The notes under the pieces are model-generated. The model was given only the letters and a program-made list of their open reading frames with translations, did no database searches and was not told where the DNA came from. DNA of 8,634 nt from Bacteroidota bacterium (GTDB lineage Bacteria > Bacteroidota > Bacteroidia > Bacteroidales > PUMT01), in assembly GCA_003567115.1 (NCBI GenBank), contig PXAP01000213.1, forward strand, positions 1-8,634, in the 5' to 3' direction. Positions 1-6,986 of this stretch are shown here, piece by piece (the stretch's first letter is position 1; each line of letters starts with the position of its first letter). The position numbers and the translations under genes were made by a program.

Positions 1-1445
1 AGGATGACGGCCTTGAGGTCAAAATTGATGAAAATCTTTTTTCTTCAGGAATAACCCATTTCACTGTTTTCACCGAAAACTATATACCTGTTGCGGAGAG
101 ACTTGTATTTATTGACAGGGGAGATCAGCTTTCTTTTTCATCCAGTATCAGTACAGTAATGATAGATGAAGAGGAATATTTTGATCTGGAGCTTAACGTA
201 AATGATCACCTGGGTAATCCCGTGGAAGGAACATTTTCCCTGTCGGCCGTTACAGGCACTCCGGAACAGGGATCGGAGCATCATGATATTGTCTCCTATT
301 TATTGTTAAGTTCCGATTTACAAGGAATAGTTGAAGATCCCCGGCCTTTTGTTGATAATGAAAACGACTGGAGTGATATGGCAGATCAATTGCTGCTTAC
401 TTACGGATGGAGGAGATTTAACTGGGATGATGTTATAGCAGGCGATTTTCCGGAGATACAGGTTTCCCCCGACCCGGGAATAACCGTGGCCGGGAAACTT
501 ATTGATCCTGCAAAAGATGAATCCCTGAATAACTACCCGGTCAGACTGGCAATAAGAAGCGGACATGATGATGTTTACACTACAAATACATCCCGGGGTG
601 GTTTTTTTGCATTTAGCGGACTGATGTATGAAGGCCTTACTCATATGGAGCTTTCAAGCCAGAGGCTGCCCGCCAATCATCCCCCGCGTTTTGAACTGGA
701 TATTAAAGGTGGCCGGGGCTATGATTATGAACCCAATGTTTTTACAGAGGAAAGAAGAATAACTGCAAGGGGTGACAACTGGAGACGTGAGCGGGGAGTT
801 TCTTCCTCTCCTTATGAATCTTCGCATAGAAGACCTGTCACCCGCCAGTTATACGGGACTCCCGATCAGACTATTTACATTGATTATGATACCTCAACGG
901 ACAGAAATTTATTTGATGTTCTGAGGAGACGCGGAACCGGGCTCAACTTTCAGGGGAGGCAGATTTCGGTAAGGGGGCCTTCAAGCATCTTTTTGACCGA
1001 TGAAGTAATGTATATGCTTGATGGCACGACCGTTTCCCGTGATGCATTTCTGAATATGTATCCAAAGGATGTTGAACGCATCGAAATTTTCAGGGGTACA
1101 AGTGCAGCTATTTTCGGAATCAGGGGAGCAAACGGGGTTATTCTTGCCTATTCCAGGAGGGGTGGATATCAAGGATTTGTGGATGTAGAGCAGCTTACTA
1201 TGGTAGGTTATCATGAACCCACTGATTTCTATTCCGATCTTATCTCAACACCCGGTATTTCCCGAGACGACGACGCGGTTAAGACCGTTTACTGGAAGCC
1301 GGAACTGATTACCCGAGAGGATGGCACGATTAGAATCCAGCTCCCCTTTTATAGTGAAGTCGATAATCTGAGGTTTACCATAGAAGGGGCAGGCTTTGAA
1401 GGAGGACTCGGATTAACTCAGTTTACTGTTGAGATAGAGGATTGA
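1..1445 (+). CDS. Macroglobulin-like / TonB plug-domain surface protein, 3' part of gene
   Basis: The frame is open from the window edge (first full codon at base 3) to TGA at 1443-1445, so about 480 C-terminal residues are visible and the true start lies upstream; the ATG at 159 is internal. The part before 159 contains PVAERLVFIDRGD, the style of macroglobulin (MG2-like) domains in Bacteroidetes. Then come the family-typical YGWRRFNW (about 402-425), a carboxypeptidase-regulatory-like beta-sandwich (about 477-668), a TonB-dependent-receptor plug (about 867-1166; YMLDGTTV, DVERIEIFRG, FGIRGANGVI) and a C-terminal beta domain (from about 1280; TVYWKPEL, TIEGAGFEGG). No beta-barrel follows the plug, so this is not a transporter by itself. 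Such proteins are usually exported and anchored in the outer envelope; substrate unknown. It is transcribed towards glgB and ends at a hairpin terminator. Domain calls are from recalled motifs, not a profile search. Confidence 0.85.
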   Translation, partial: DDGLEVKIDENLFSSGITHFTVFTENYIPVAERLVFIDRGDQLSFSSSISTVMIDEEEYFDLELNVNDHLGNPVEGTFSLSAVTGTPEQGSEHHDIVSYLLLSSDLQGIVEDPRPFVDNENDWSDMADQLLLTYGWRRFNWDDVIAGDFPEIQVSPDPGITVAGKLIDPAKDESLNNYPVRLAIRSGHDDVYTTNTSRGGFFAFSGLMYEGLTHMELSSQRLPANHPPRFELDIKGGRGYDYEPNVFTEERRITARGDNWRRERGVSSSPYESSHRRPVTRQLYGTPDQTIYIDYDTSTDRNLFDVLRRRGTGLNFQGRQISVRGPSSIFLTDEVMYMLDGTTVSRDAFLNMYPKDVERIEIFRGTSAAIFGIRGANGVILAYSRRGGYQGFVDVEQLTMVGYHEPTDFYSDLISTPGISRDDDAVKTVYWKPELITREDGTIRIQLPFYSEVDNLRFTIEGAGFEGGLGLTQFTVEIED

Positions 1446-1523
1446 TCATGGCCGGAACAATAGTAATAAAGCCATTGGATATTTCCCGGCCATAAAATTA
1501 ATTTACTTTATTACCAGGAATTG

Positions 1524-1560
1524 ATACCGGACGGAAACTTTACATCCGTCCGGTATTTTA
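1524..1560 (+). terminator. Rho-independent terminator after the plug-domain protein gene
   Basis: A perfect 12-bp stem (1524-1535 with 1545-1556, arms ATACCGGACGGA and TCCGTCCGGTAT) encloses a 9-nt loop and runs into a TTTTA tract on the + strand. It lies about 80 bp after the stop of the first gene and 31 bp beyond the end of convergent glgB. On the - strand the hairpin is followed by a mixed sequence without a T tract, so it is most likely a + strand terminator, though it could also slow transcription arriving from glgB. Confidence 0.75.
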
Positions 1561-1590
1561 TACAGCGTTTCAAGTCAGTCCGGTAACTTA

Positions 1591-3606
1591 TTAATCATGA
1601 ACGCCCCTTGCCTTCTGCTTCTCAAATACAAGGGCAGTACGGCTGGGAATGTACACCTTAAGGAAATGAGGTGAGCTTACTTTACGGTTCCACTCTGTTA
1701 TGTATTCCAGTGTATCGTCAACCCTGCCGAAACCGCCAAATTCCGGCGAGTCACTGTTGAGCAGTACCCGGTAGCGGCCGGGGGCTGTATTTAATCCATA
1801 ATCAGAAAAAGATACCGATGGGTTGAAGTTGAACACAAAAAGCAACGATCCCCTGGTGAATGCCATAACCTGATCGCTGTCGTGGGAGTGAATTAAATGC
1901 TGATCACAGGAATAGAGGAAGGGATATTTTTTGATAATCGAGATCATGGCCCGGTCAAAGTCACCCAACTGATGATATCGAAGTCTTTTATCTCCTGCCA
2001 GGCTCCATTGCCTTCGTGCATAGAAAAAGGACCAGTTATTTCCCTCACGGGGGAAATCTATCCATTCCGGGTGACCGAATTCATTTCCCATAAAATTGAG
2101 ATAGCCTCCCCCCGCGGTGGCACAGGTTATTAGTCTTATCATCTTGTGCAGGGCTATTCCCCTGTCTATGATAAGTGACTGTGAAGTTTTTTCCATAGAG
2201 TAATACATCTCCTTGTCCATCAGTCTGAAGGCAACGGTCTTATCTCCCACAAGTGCCTGATCATGAGATTCTGCATAGCTTATGGTTTTTTCTTCACTCC
2301 GCTTTTGGATCAGTTCCTGAAATATTTCCCCCGTGTTCCATTTTTCATCCGGAAGTTCCTTGATGATTTTTATCCAGAAATCGGGTATCCCCATTGAAAG
2401 ACGATAGTCAAATCCCATCCCTCCTTCCCGGTCAGGTGCTGCCAGTCCGGGCATACCGCTCATCTCTTCGGCAATACATATGGCCCCGGGGCGGATCTGG
2501 TGTACAAGCTTGTTGGCCAGGGTAAGATAGGCGATGGCATCTTCATCCTGCCCTCCGTCAAAATATTGATCATAACTGGTAAAACTACGTCCCAGACCAT
2601 GATCCAGGTAAAGCATACTGGTGACTCCGTCAAAACGGAAACCGTCAAAGCCGTACTCCTCAAGCCAGAATTTACAGTTAGAAAGGAGAAAATGCGCCAC
2701 TTCCGGCTTACCGTAATTAAAACAGAGTGAATCCCAGGCTATATGTTCCCGCCTTGCCCCTGAATGAAAATACTGCCAGCCTGTACCGTCCAGTTCAGCC
2801 AGTCCCTCGTTCACGTTTTTTACAGCATGGGAATGGACAAGGTCCATGATGACGGCAATGCCCATTCCATGTGCTTCATCAATAAGGTTTTTCAATTCAT
2901 CCGGAGTGCCGAAGCGGGAGGAGACTGCGAAAAAATTTGAGACATGGTAACCAAATGAGCCGTAGTAGGGGTGTTCGGGTATGGCCATCAGCTGGATGGT
3001 ATTATATCCTGACCTGGCAATATATGGCAATACCTGTTCCCTGAATTCATTGAATGTTCCGGTCTTTTGTTCTTCTGTGGCCATACCCGTATGGGCTTCG
3101 TATATCAGCAGGGGCTGTCCGGACAGATTGGGTGCCTTGTGTTTCCACTGATACGGGTTGGGCGGATCAAAAAGCTGGGCATTGAAAATATGTGTTTCCC
3201 TGTCCTGTACAACCCTTCTGGCATAAGCGGGTATGCGATCCCCCCTTTTCCCGTCCCAGTGCACCGACAAACGGTAGAGATCGCCATGGCTGATCTTATC
3301 CCGGCCAAGGCCAAGTTCCCACACACCTTTTTCCAATTTGGAAAAGGAGTATTCTTGGCGGTCTTTCCATCCGGAAAAATCACCGCTCAGGAAAATTTTT
3401 TCGGCATTGGGCGCCCATTCACGGAAAATGAACCTGGCTTCCTCCCTTTGCACCCCGAAATAATGGTGCCCGTTAGCGAAATCTTTCAGGGGAAGTCCAC
3501 CGGTCAGTTTTTTTTCCATAAACGCAGCATGTTGCTGCCTTTGAACTATCTTTTTTTTAAATGGTTCCAGCCAGGGATCTTTCTCGATTATCTTCACGGT
3601 CTGCAT
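1591..3606 (-). CDS. glgB: 1,4-alpha-glucan (glycogen) branching enzyme, eukaryotic-like GH13_8 type
   Basis: Cytoplasmic enzyme that cuts alpha-1,4 glucan chains and re-attaches the piece through an alpha-1,6 bond, making branches in glycogen. The 671-residue product has the N-terminal IIEKDPWLEPFK helix, a CBM48 domain (about 48-145; EWAPNAEKIFLSGDFSGW), the GH13 barrel (about 170-560) and a C-terminal beta domain (YIPSRTALVF). Catalytic residues are present: nucleophile D326 in FRFDGVTSML, acid/base E380 in IAEEMSGMPG, and D449 in YAESHDQAL; also DLVHSH (255-260). FRFDGVTSMLY, AESHDQALVGDKT and GYLNFMGNEFGHPEW match, from memory, the eukaryotic GBE1 family rather than the E. coli GlgB type (GH13_9). 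Length is normal for GH13_8. ATG at 3606 gives the full family N-terminus; no Shine-Dalgarno is visible. It is divergent from araB and no other glycogen gene is in the window. Confidence 0.95.
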   Translation of the reverse strand: MQTVKIIEKDPWLEPFKKKIVQRQQHAAFMEKKLTGGLPLKDFANGHHYFGVQREEARFIFREWAPNAEKIFLSGDFSGWKDRQEYSFSKLEKGVWELGLGRDKISHGDLYRLSVHWDGKRGDRIPAYARRVVQDRETHIFNAQLFDPPNPYQWKHKAPNLSGQPLLIYEAHTGMATEEQKTGTFNEFREQVLPYIARSGYNTIQLMAIPEHPYYGSFGYHVSNFFAVSSRFGTPDELKNLIDEAHGMGIAVIMDLVHSHAVKNVNEGLAELDGTGWQYFHSGARREHIAWDSLCFNYGKPEVAHFLLSNCKFWLEEYGFDGFRFDGVTSMLYLDHGLGRSFTSYDQYFDGGQDEDAIAYLTLANKLVHQIRPGAICIAEEMSGMPGLAAPDREGGMGFDYRLSMGIPDFWIKIIKELPDEKWNTGEIFQELIQKRSEEKTISYAESHDQALVGDKTVAFRLMDKEMYYSMEKTSQSLIIDRGIALHKMIRLITCATAGGGYLNFMGNEFGHPEWIDFPREGNNWSFFYARRQWSLAGDKRLRYHQLGDFDRAMISIIKKYPFLYSCDQHLIHSHDSDQVMAFTRGSLLFVFNFNPSVSFSDYGLNTAPGRYRVLLNSDSPEFGGFGRVDDTLEYITEWNRKVSSPHFLKVYIPSRTALVFEKQKARGVHD

Positions 3607-3767
3607 CAGTATAAATTGATTAATGGGCCTGGTAAGTAAAATTAGGTAAATTCAAAGATTTTGCAGAGACTTTGCATGTAATATTAGTTATTATTTTTTT
3701 TGATATTTATTATCAAGTGGTTATATTTATTTTTACCTGGTTTGGTTGATAAACCTGTATGGCACGC

Positions 3768-3900
3768 TTACCCTCATTAATTCATTAATACTTGTATCTT
3801 GATCAAAATTAGTACCCAGGCATCTTTGTAGCGAAAAATATCTGTTGCCAGCGTTCAAAGGTTCATGGAAATTTCCAGGTTTATGAATTAATGAGGGTAA
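3768..3900. repeat. 18-bp perfect inverted repeat with arms 97 nt apart
   Basis: The left arm TTACCCTCATTAATTCAT (3768-3785) is the exact reverse complement of the right arm (3883-3900). The left arm also begins a tandem pair of the octamer TCATTAAT (3774-3781 and 3782-3789), and the right arm carries a third copy in reverse (3887-3894). Arm centres are 115 bp apart, close to 11 turns of B-DNA. Bases outside the arms do not match each other and there is no target-site duplication. Possible roles are paired operators for a repressor that loops DNA, a long-range RNA stem in a leader, or the ends of a very small element. The sequence alone does not decide. Confidence 0.7.
3798..3828 (+). promoter_or_regulatory. 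Candidate Bacteroidetes-type promoter for araB
   Basis: CTTG at 3798-3801 is followed after 19 nt by CATCTTTG at 3821-3828, which fits the Bacteroidetes -33 (TTTG) and -7 (TAnnTTTG) boxes with one mismatch in each. Transcription would start near 3835, leaving a leader of roughly 160 nt that includes the right arm of the inverted repeat. The consensus is short and the DNA is AT-rich, so chance matches are likely; another one-mismatch -7 (TAAGTTTA, 3929-3936) lacks a -33 partner. Confidence 0.3.
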
Positions 3901-3998
3901 AAAAATAATATCTTTTTCCCTGTTTTATTAAGTTTACAAATTAAACCAACAGGATTATATCCTGAATGAATTATGGTTTCAATCCAAAAAGATCTGTA

Positions 3999-5669
3999 AT
4001 GGAAAAATATGTAATGGGGCTTGATTTCGGCACCGATTCGGTCAGGGCCCTTGTTGTGAATGCCTCTAACGGCGAGGAAGCCGGGTCAGGAGTGTGGCAT
4101 TATTCCAGATGGAAAAGCAATATGTATTGCAAGCCGTCACAAAACCGGTTCAGACAGCATCCGCTGGATTACGTTGAGGGACTGGAGAAGTCTGTCGGCC
4201 AGGCTTTGTCGGATCTGCCTGAAAAGATAAGGCAGAACATTGCAGGCATTTCGGTCGATACTACCGGTTCTACTCCGGTGGCCGTAGATCAGTCAGGGGA
4301 TCCCCTTGCCTTTAAGCAGGAATTTTCAGATAATCCGAATGCAATGTTTATCCTGTGGAAAGATCACACCGCTGTGAAGGAGGCCGGGGAGATCAACCGG
4401 CTTGCCAAAACCCGTGGCAGTGTTGATTATACCAGATATGAAGGTGGGATATATTCTTCAGAGTGGTTCTGGGCAAAGATACTTCATATATTACGTGAGG
4501 ACGACCGGGTAAGGGAAGCTGCATGGTCATGGGTCGAGCATTGCGACTGGATACCTGCACTGCTTACCGGGGTTGGTTCTGCCGGTCAGATCAAAAGGAG
4601 CCGCTGTGCAGCCGGGCACAAGGCAATGTGGCACAGCCGGTGGGATGGCCTCCCTTCGGAGGAATTCCTGGTTAAACTGGATCCCCTGCTGAAAGGATTG
4701 CGTGAACGATTATATACAAAAACATATACAAGCGACCAGGAAGCCGGTATAATAAGCGTGGAGTGGGCCAAAAGGCTGGGATTGCCCGGAGATGTAAAAG
4801 TGGGGATAGGAGCTTTTGATGCCCACCTGGGTGCAGTTGGGGGAGAGATCAAACCCTATTATATGAGCAAGGTGATGGGTACCTCTACCTGCGACATGGT
4901 AGTTGTGCCTGCAGATGAGTTCGATGAAAAGCTTGTAGCGGGTATTTGCGGCCAGGTGGACGGCTCTATAATTCCCGGAATGATCGGACTGGAAGCCGGT
5001 CAATCGGCTTTTGGTGATGTATATGCCTGGTACAGGGATCTGCTTTTGTGGCCACTTGATAATATGATGCAGGATATTAAAAGTCTGCCGGAAGAAGCCA
5101 TAGAAAATCTGAGGGATGAAATTGCCGGCAACCTTATTGACAGGCTTTCGCAAGCAGCGGCTCTGGTTGATCCTGACGAGAGTGGTTTGCTGGCGATCGA
5201 CTGGCTTAACGGACGCCGTACTCCCGATGCAAACCAGATGCTGAAAGGGGTGATAACAGGCATTACCCTGGGGAGTGATGCACCTGCTGTTTTCAGGGCA
5301 CTGGTTGAAGCAACGGCTTTTGGGGCAAAGGCCATTATTGAGCGTTTTATTGCAGAGGGAATCCGCATAGACGGTGTTATTGCACTTGGCGGAGTGGCAA
5401 AAAAATCTGAATTTGTTATGCAGATCGTCACCGATGTATTGAATATGCCTGTTTCAGTGGTTCGCAGCAATGAGACCTGTGCCCTTGGCTCGGCAATGGC
5501 TGCTTCTGTGGTAGCCGGCATACATGAAAATTTTGAAAAAGCTCAGAAAGCCATAGGCTCCGGCTTTGAAAGAGAATATCTTCCGCGGCCCGGTTTTGTT
5601 GCCAGGTATGAGAAATTATACCGGAAATATCTTCACCTGGCAGAAAGTATTGAAAAAATGTATTCTTAA
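3999..5669 (+). CDS. araB: L-ribulokinase
   Basis: FGGY-family sugar kinase that phosphorylates L-ribulose with ATP to L-ribulose 5-phosphate, the second step of L-arabinose catabolism, in the cytoplasm. From the chosen Met the product is 556 residues, normal for AraB. Motifs (residue numbers from this Met): phosphate-binding GLDFGTDSVRAL (7-18), VDTTGSTP (86-93), NAMFILWKDHTA, GGIYSSEWFWAK, catalytic-base Asp274 in GAFDAHLGAVG, GTSTCD (294-299), GQVDGSIIPG, AGQSAFGD, NGRRTPDANQ and ALGGVAKKS (462-470). These track E. coli AraB closely. The ATG at 3999 puts six residues before GLDFG, as in E. coli; an in-frame ATG at 3966 would add 11 residues and has an AGGA at 3951-3954, too far for ideal spacing, so the longer form is possible. 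araA and araD are not in the window; ribF follows after 16 nt. Confidence 0.93.
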   Translation: MEKYVMGLDFGTDSVRALVVNASNGEEAGSGVWHYSRWKSNMYCKPSQNRFRQHPLDYVEGLEKSVGQALSDLPEKIRQNIAGISVDTTGSTPVAVDQSGDPLAFKQEFSDNPNAMFILWKDHTAVKEAGEINRLAKTRGSVDYTRYEGGIYSSEWFWAKILHILREDDRVREAAWSWVEHCDWIPALLTGVGSAGQIKRSRCAAGHKAMWHSRWDGLPSEEFLVKLDPLLKGLRERLYTKTYTSDQEAGIISVEWAKRLGLPGDVKVGIGAFDAHLGAVGGEIKPYYMSKVMGTSTCDMVVVPADEFDEKLVAGICGQVDGSIIPGMIGLEAGQSAFGDVYAWYRDLLLWPLDNMMQDIKSLPEEAIENLRDEIAGNLIDRLSQAAALVDPDESGLLAIDWLNGRRTPDANQMLKGVITGITLGSDAPAVFRALVEATAFGAKAIIERFIAEGIRIDGVIALGGVAKKSEFVMQIVTDVLNMPVSVVRSNETCALGSAMAASVVAGIHENFEKAQKAIGSGFEREYLPRPGFVARYEKLYRKYLHLAESIEKMYS

Positions 5670-5685
5670 ACCATATTCTGATATT

Positions 5686-6636
5686 TTGGAAATACACACA
5701 GTGACCGGCCGGAGAGGTTTAAAGAATCCTGTGATATCTATCGGGATATTCGATGGTGTTCACAGGGGTCATGCCGCTATTTTCAAGCAGGTGCGCATGA
5801 GGGCAAAAGCTATGGAGGGTGAATCGGTTATTGTTACTTTCTGGCCGCATCCCAGGCTGGTGCTGAATCAAAACAGTGATGACCTGAAATTACTTACAAC
5901 TCTGGAAGAGAAAAAAACACTCATCGGCAGCCACGGCATAGATCATTTGATTATTATACCTTTTACCAGGGAATTTTCACTCCTGCCTGCCTGCGGCTTT
6001 ATAAAGCAATATCTTATTGACAAAACCGGTCTCAAACATCTTGTATTTGGATTTGATCATCATTTTGGACATAAACGTGAAGGGAATTTTGAGAATCTTA
6101 CAACCTGCGCCCGGAAATATCGTTTCACCATGGAGCAACTTGGGCCGGTACTGAAAGACGATTATCTGATCAGCTCATCTGCCGTGAGACAGGCTCTTTT
6201 CAATGGTAATGTAAAGCTGGCATCGCGTCTGCTTGCATACCCCTACAGTCTGCAGGGTAAAATAATCGGCGGCAAACAGGTTGGCCGGGAAATAGGGTAC
6301 CCTACTGCAAATATCATCCCTGATAATAAATATAAGATGATACCTGCCGATGGTGTATATGCCGTCAGGGTAGAGGTAGGGTGGAAATTTTTTGCCGGGA
6401 TGATGAACATTGGTTTCAGGCCTACCGTTAACAGGGAAAGGAAGGATAAAAGCCTTGAGGTTCATATAATAGGCTTTAATGAAAATGTTTATGACCGGAA
6501 TATTAATATCAGTTTTATAGACCGCATACGGGACGAAAGGCAGTTCAGCTCGCTCGATAAGCTCAGGGAGCAGCTTGCAAGAGACAAAAACAAGGCCATG
6601 CAGATGCTTGCCGGTTTAACGGGCAGCATTGATTAA
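5686..6636 (+). CDS. ribF: Bifunctional riboflavin kinase / FAD synthetase (FMN adenylyltransferase)
   Basis: Makes FMN from riboflavin and ATP, then FAD from FMN and ATP, in the cytoplasm. With a TTG start the product is 316 residues, normal for RibF. The N-terminal nucleotidyltransferase domain shows GIFDGVHRGH (20-29), FWPHPR, FGFDHHFG (121-128) and ISSSAVRQAL (162-171). The C-terminal kinase domain shows GREIGYPTANI (200-210, the PTAN motif), ADGVYAV (221-227), NIGFRPT (241-247), catalytic-type Glu258 in LEVHI, and the usual tail with FSSLDKLREQLARD. The start is not obvious: the frame runs back to an ATG at 5566 and one at 5608, but both lie inside araB and give N-termini unlike the family. 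TTG at 5686 leaves 14 residues before PVISIG; GTG at 5701 is the alternative. No Shine-Dalgarno is seen. The 16-nt gap suggests co-transcription with araB. Confidence 0.92.
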   Translation: MEIHTVTGRRGLKNPVISIGIFDGVHRGHAAIFKQVRMRAKAMEGESVIVTFWPHPRLVLNQNSDDLKLLTTLEEKKTLIGSHGIDHLIIIPFTREFSLLPACGFIKQYLIDKTGLKHLVFGFDHHFGHKREGNFENLTTCARKYRFTMEQLGPVLKDDYLISSSAVRQALFNGNVKLASRLLAYPYSLQGKIIGGKQVGREIGYPTANIIPDNKYKMIPADGVYAVRVEVGWKFFAGMMNIGFRPTVNRERKDKSLEVHIIGFNENVYDRNINISFIDRIRDERQFSSLDKLREQLARDKNKAMQMLAGLTGSID

Positions 6637-6728
6637 CTCTCCTTATTTTTATTATTATATTTACCAGGTGGTTTTGTTACTGCTATGGATTGCAAAACCA
6701 GGCATTTGTTATTTTGCCGTTTATTCTT

Positions 6729-6830
6729 AAAGTGGTTCAATACTCCGACCCTCTGGGTCGGAAACAACAAATACCATTTAATACTTCGGGGCTTTGCCCC
6801 GGGGTAGTTTATTTATCAAAGTGGTTTAAT
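6729..6830. repeat. Tandem REP-like palindromic units
   Basis: Two short hairpins stand side by side in the same orientation: TCCGACCC-TCT-GGGTCGGA (6744-6762, 8-bp stem) and CGGGGC-TTT-GCCCCG (6787-6801, 6-bp stem). Each has a three-base loop and is preceded by the same AATACT flank. The pair is bounded by a direct repeat, AAAGTGGTTCAAT (6729-6741) and AAAGTGGTTTAAT (6818-6830), 12 of 13 identical. This is the form of bacterial REP/BIME elements, which in other phyla are mobilised by REP-associated tyrosine transposases; no such transposase is in this window. Copy number elsewhere in the genome cannot be seen here. Confidence 0.45.
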
Positions 6831-6908
6831 GGAATTTAAAATCCACGTCCTTAGGTCATGGTCTTGTTATGACCGGGCGTTGCCCGAAAGGCATGTGCGA
6901 CTAAATAT

Positions 6909-6986
6909 ATTCGCGGCGCAAAGCAAAAATCGGGGTTAAAGCCACCTCCTCTGGTGGCGGATAGTCCGATTTTAGCGAATTTTTTT
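6909..6986 (+). terminator. Nested three-stem structure ending in T7, possible terminator or leader RNA
   Basis: Three stems nest: ATTCGC/GCGAAT (6909-6914/6975-6980), AAAATCGG/CCGATTTT (6926-6933/6966-6973) and GCCACC/GGTGGC (6941-6946/6953-6958) with a 6-nt loop. Between the inner two is a symmetric 7x7 internal loop (6934-6940 and 6959-6965). T6980-T6986 follows directly. A competing hairpin CGAATT/AATTCG (6976-6981/6987-6992) shares bases with the outer stem, and AAAGCAA (6920-6926) can pair with TTGCTTT (7000-7006). It could end transcripts from ribF or a small RNA, form a leader for ldcA 45 nt downstream, or be a mobile repeat. No known riboswitch class was recognised. Confidence 0.4.

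Larger units (their letters stand above)
3607..3998. other. Gene-free divergent regulatory region between glgB and araB
   Basis: This AT-rich stretch holds no convincing coding frame. It must carry the promoters of both divergent genes. Visible in it: an 18-bp inverted repeat with arms at 3768-3785 and 3883-3900, a candidate araB promoter between the arms, a 12-bp palindrome TGGAAATTTCCA at 3866-3877, an 8-bp palindrome TTGATCAA at 3799-3806, and two TTTGCA copies 11 bp apart (3660-3665 and 3671-3676) on the glgB side. For glgB, the - strand reads AATCTTTG at 3660-3653, one mismatch from the Bacteroidetes -7 consensus TAnnTTTG and about 47 bp before the ATG, but without a clear -33 box. Confidence 0.6.

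Noticed and set aside
1448..1493. ATGGCCGG/CCGGCCAT inverted repeat after the first gene
   Set aside because: Only 8 bp with a 30-nt loop and no T tract; the 12-bp hairpin at 1524-1556 is the better terminator.
3067..3639. 190-codon + strand open frame opposite glgB
   Set aside because: It lies fully against the strong glgB frame, resembles no family, and its composition is that of a reverse-strand shadow.
3768..3900. Interpretation as a complete transposable element with terminal repeats
   Set aside because: No target-site duplication outside the arms and no transposase-related content; kept as an inverted repeat of unknown role.
4586..5521. Three - strand open frames (88-173 codons) opposite araB
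   Set aside because: All lie within the well-supported araB frame, overlap one another and show no domain-like motifs.
6729..6830. Possible CRISPR array
   Set aside because: Only two imperfect repeats of 13 bp, 89 bp apart, with hairpins between them; no regular spacers and no cas genes.
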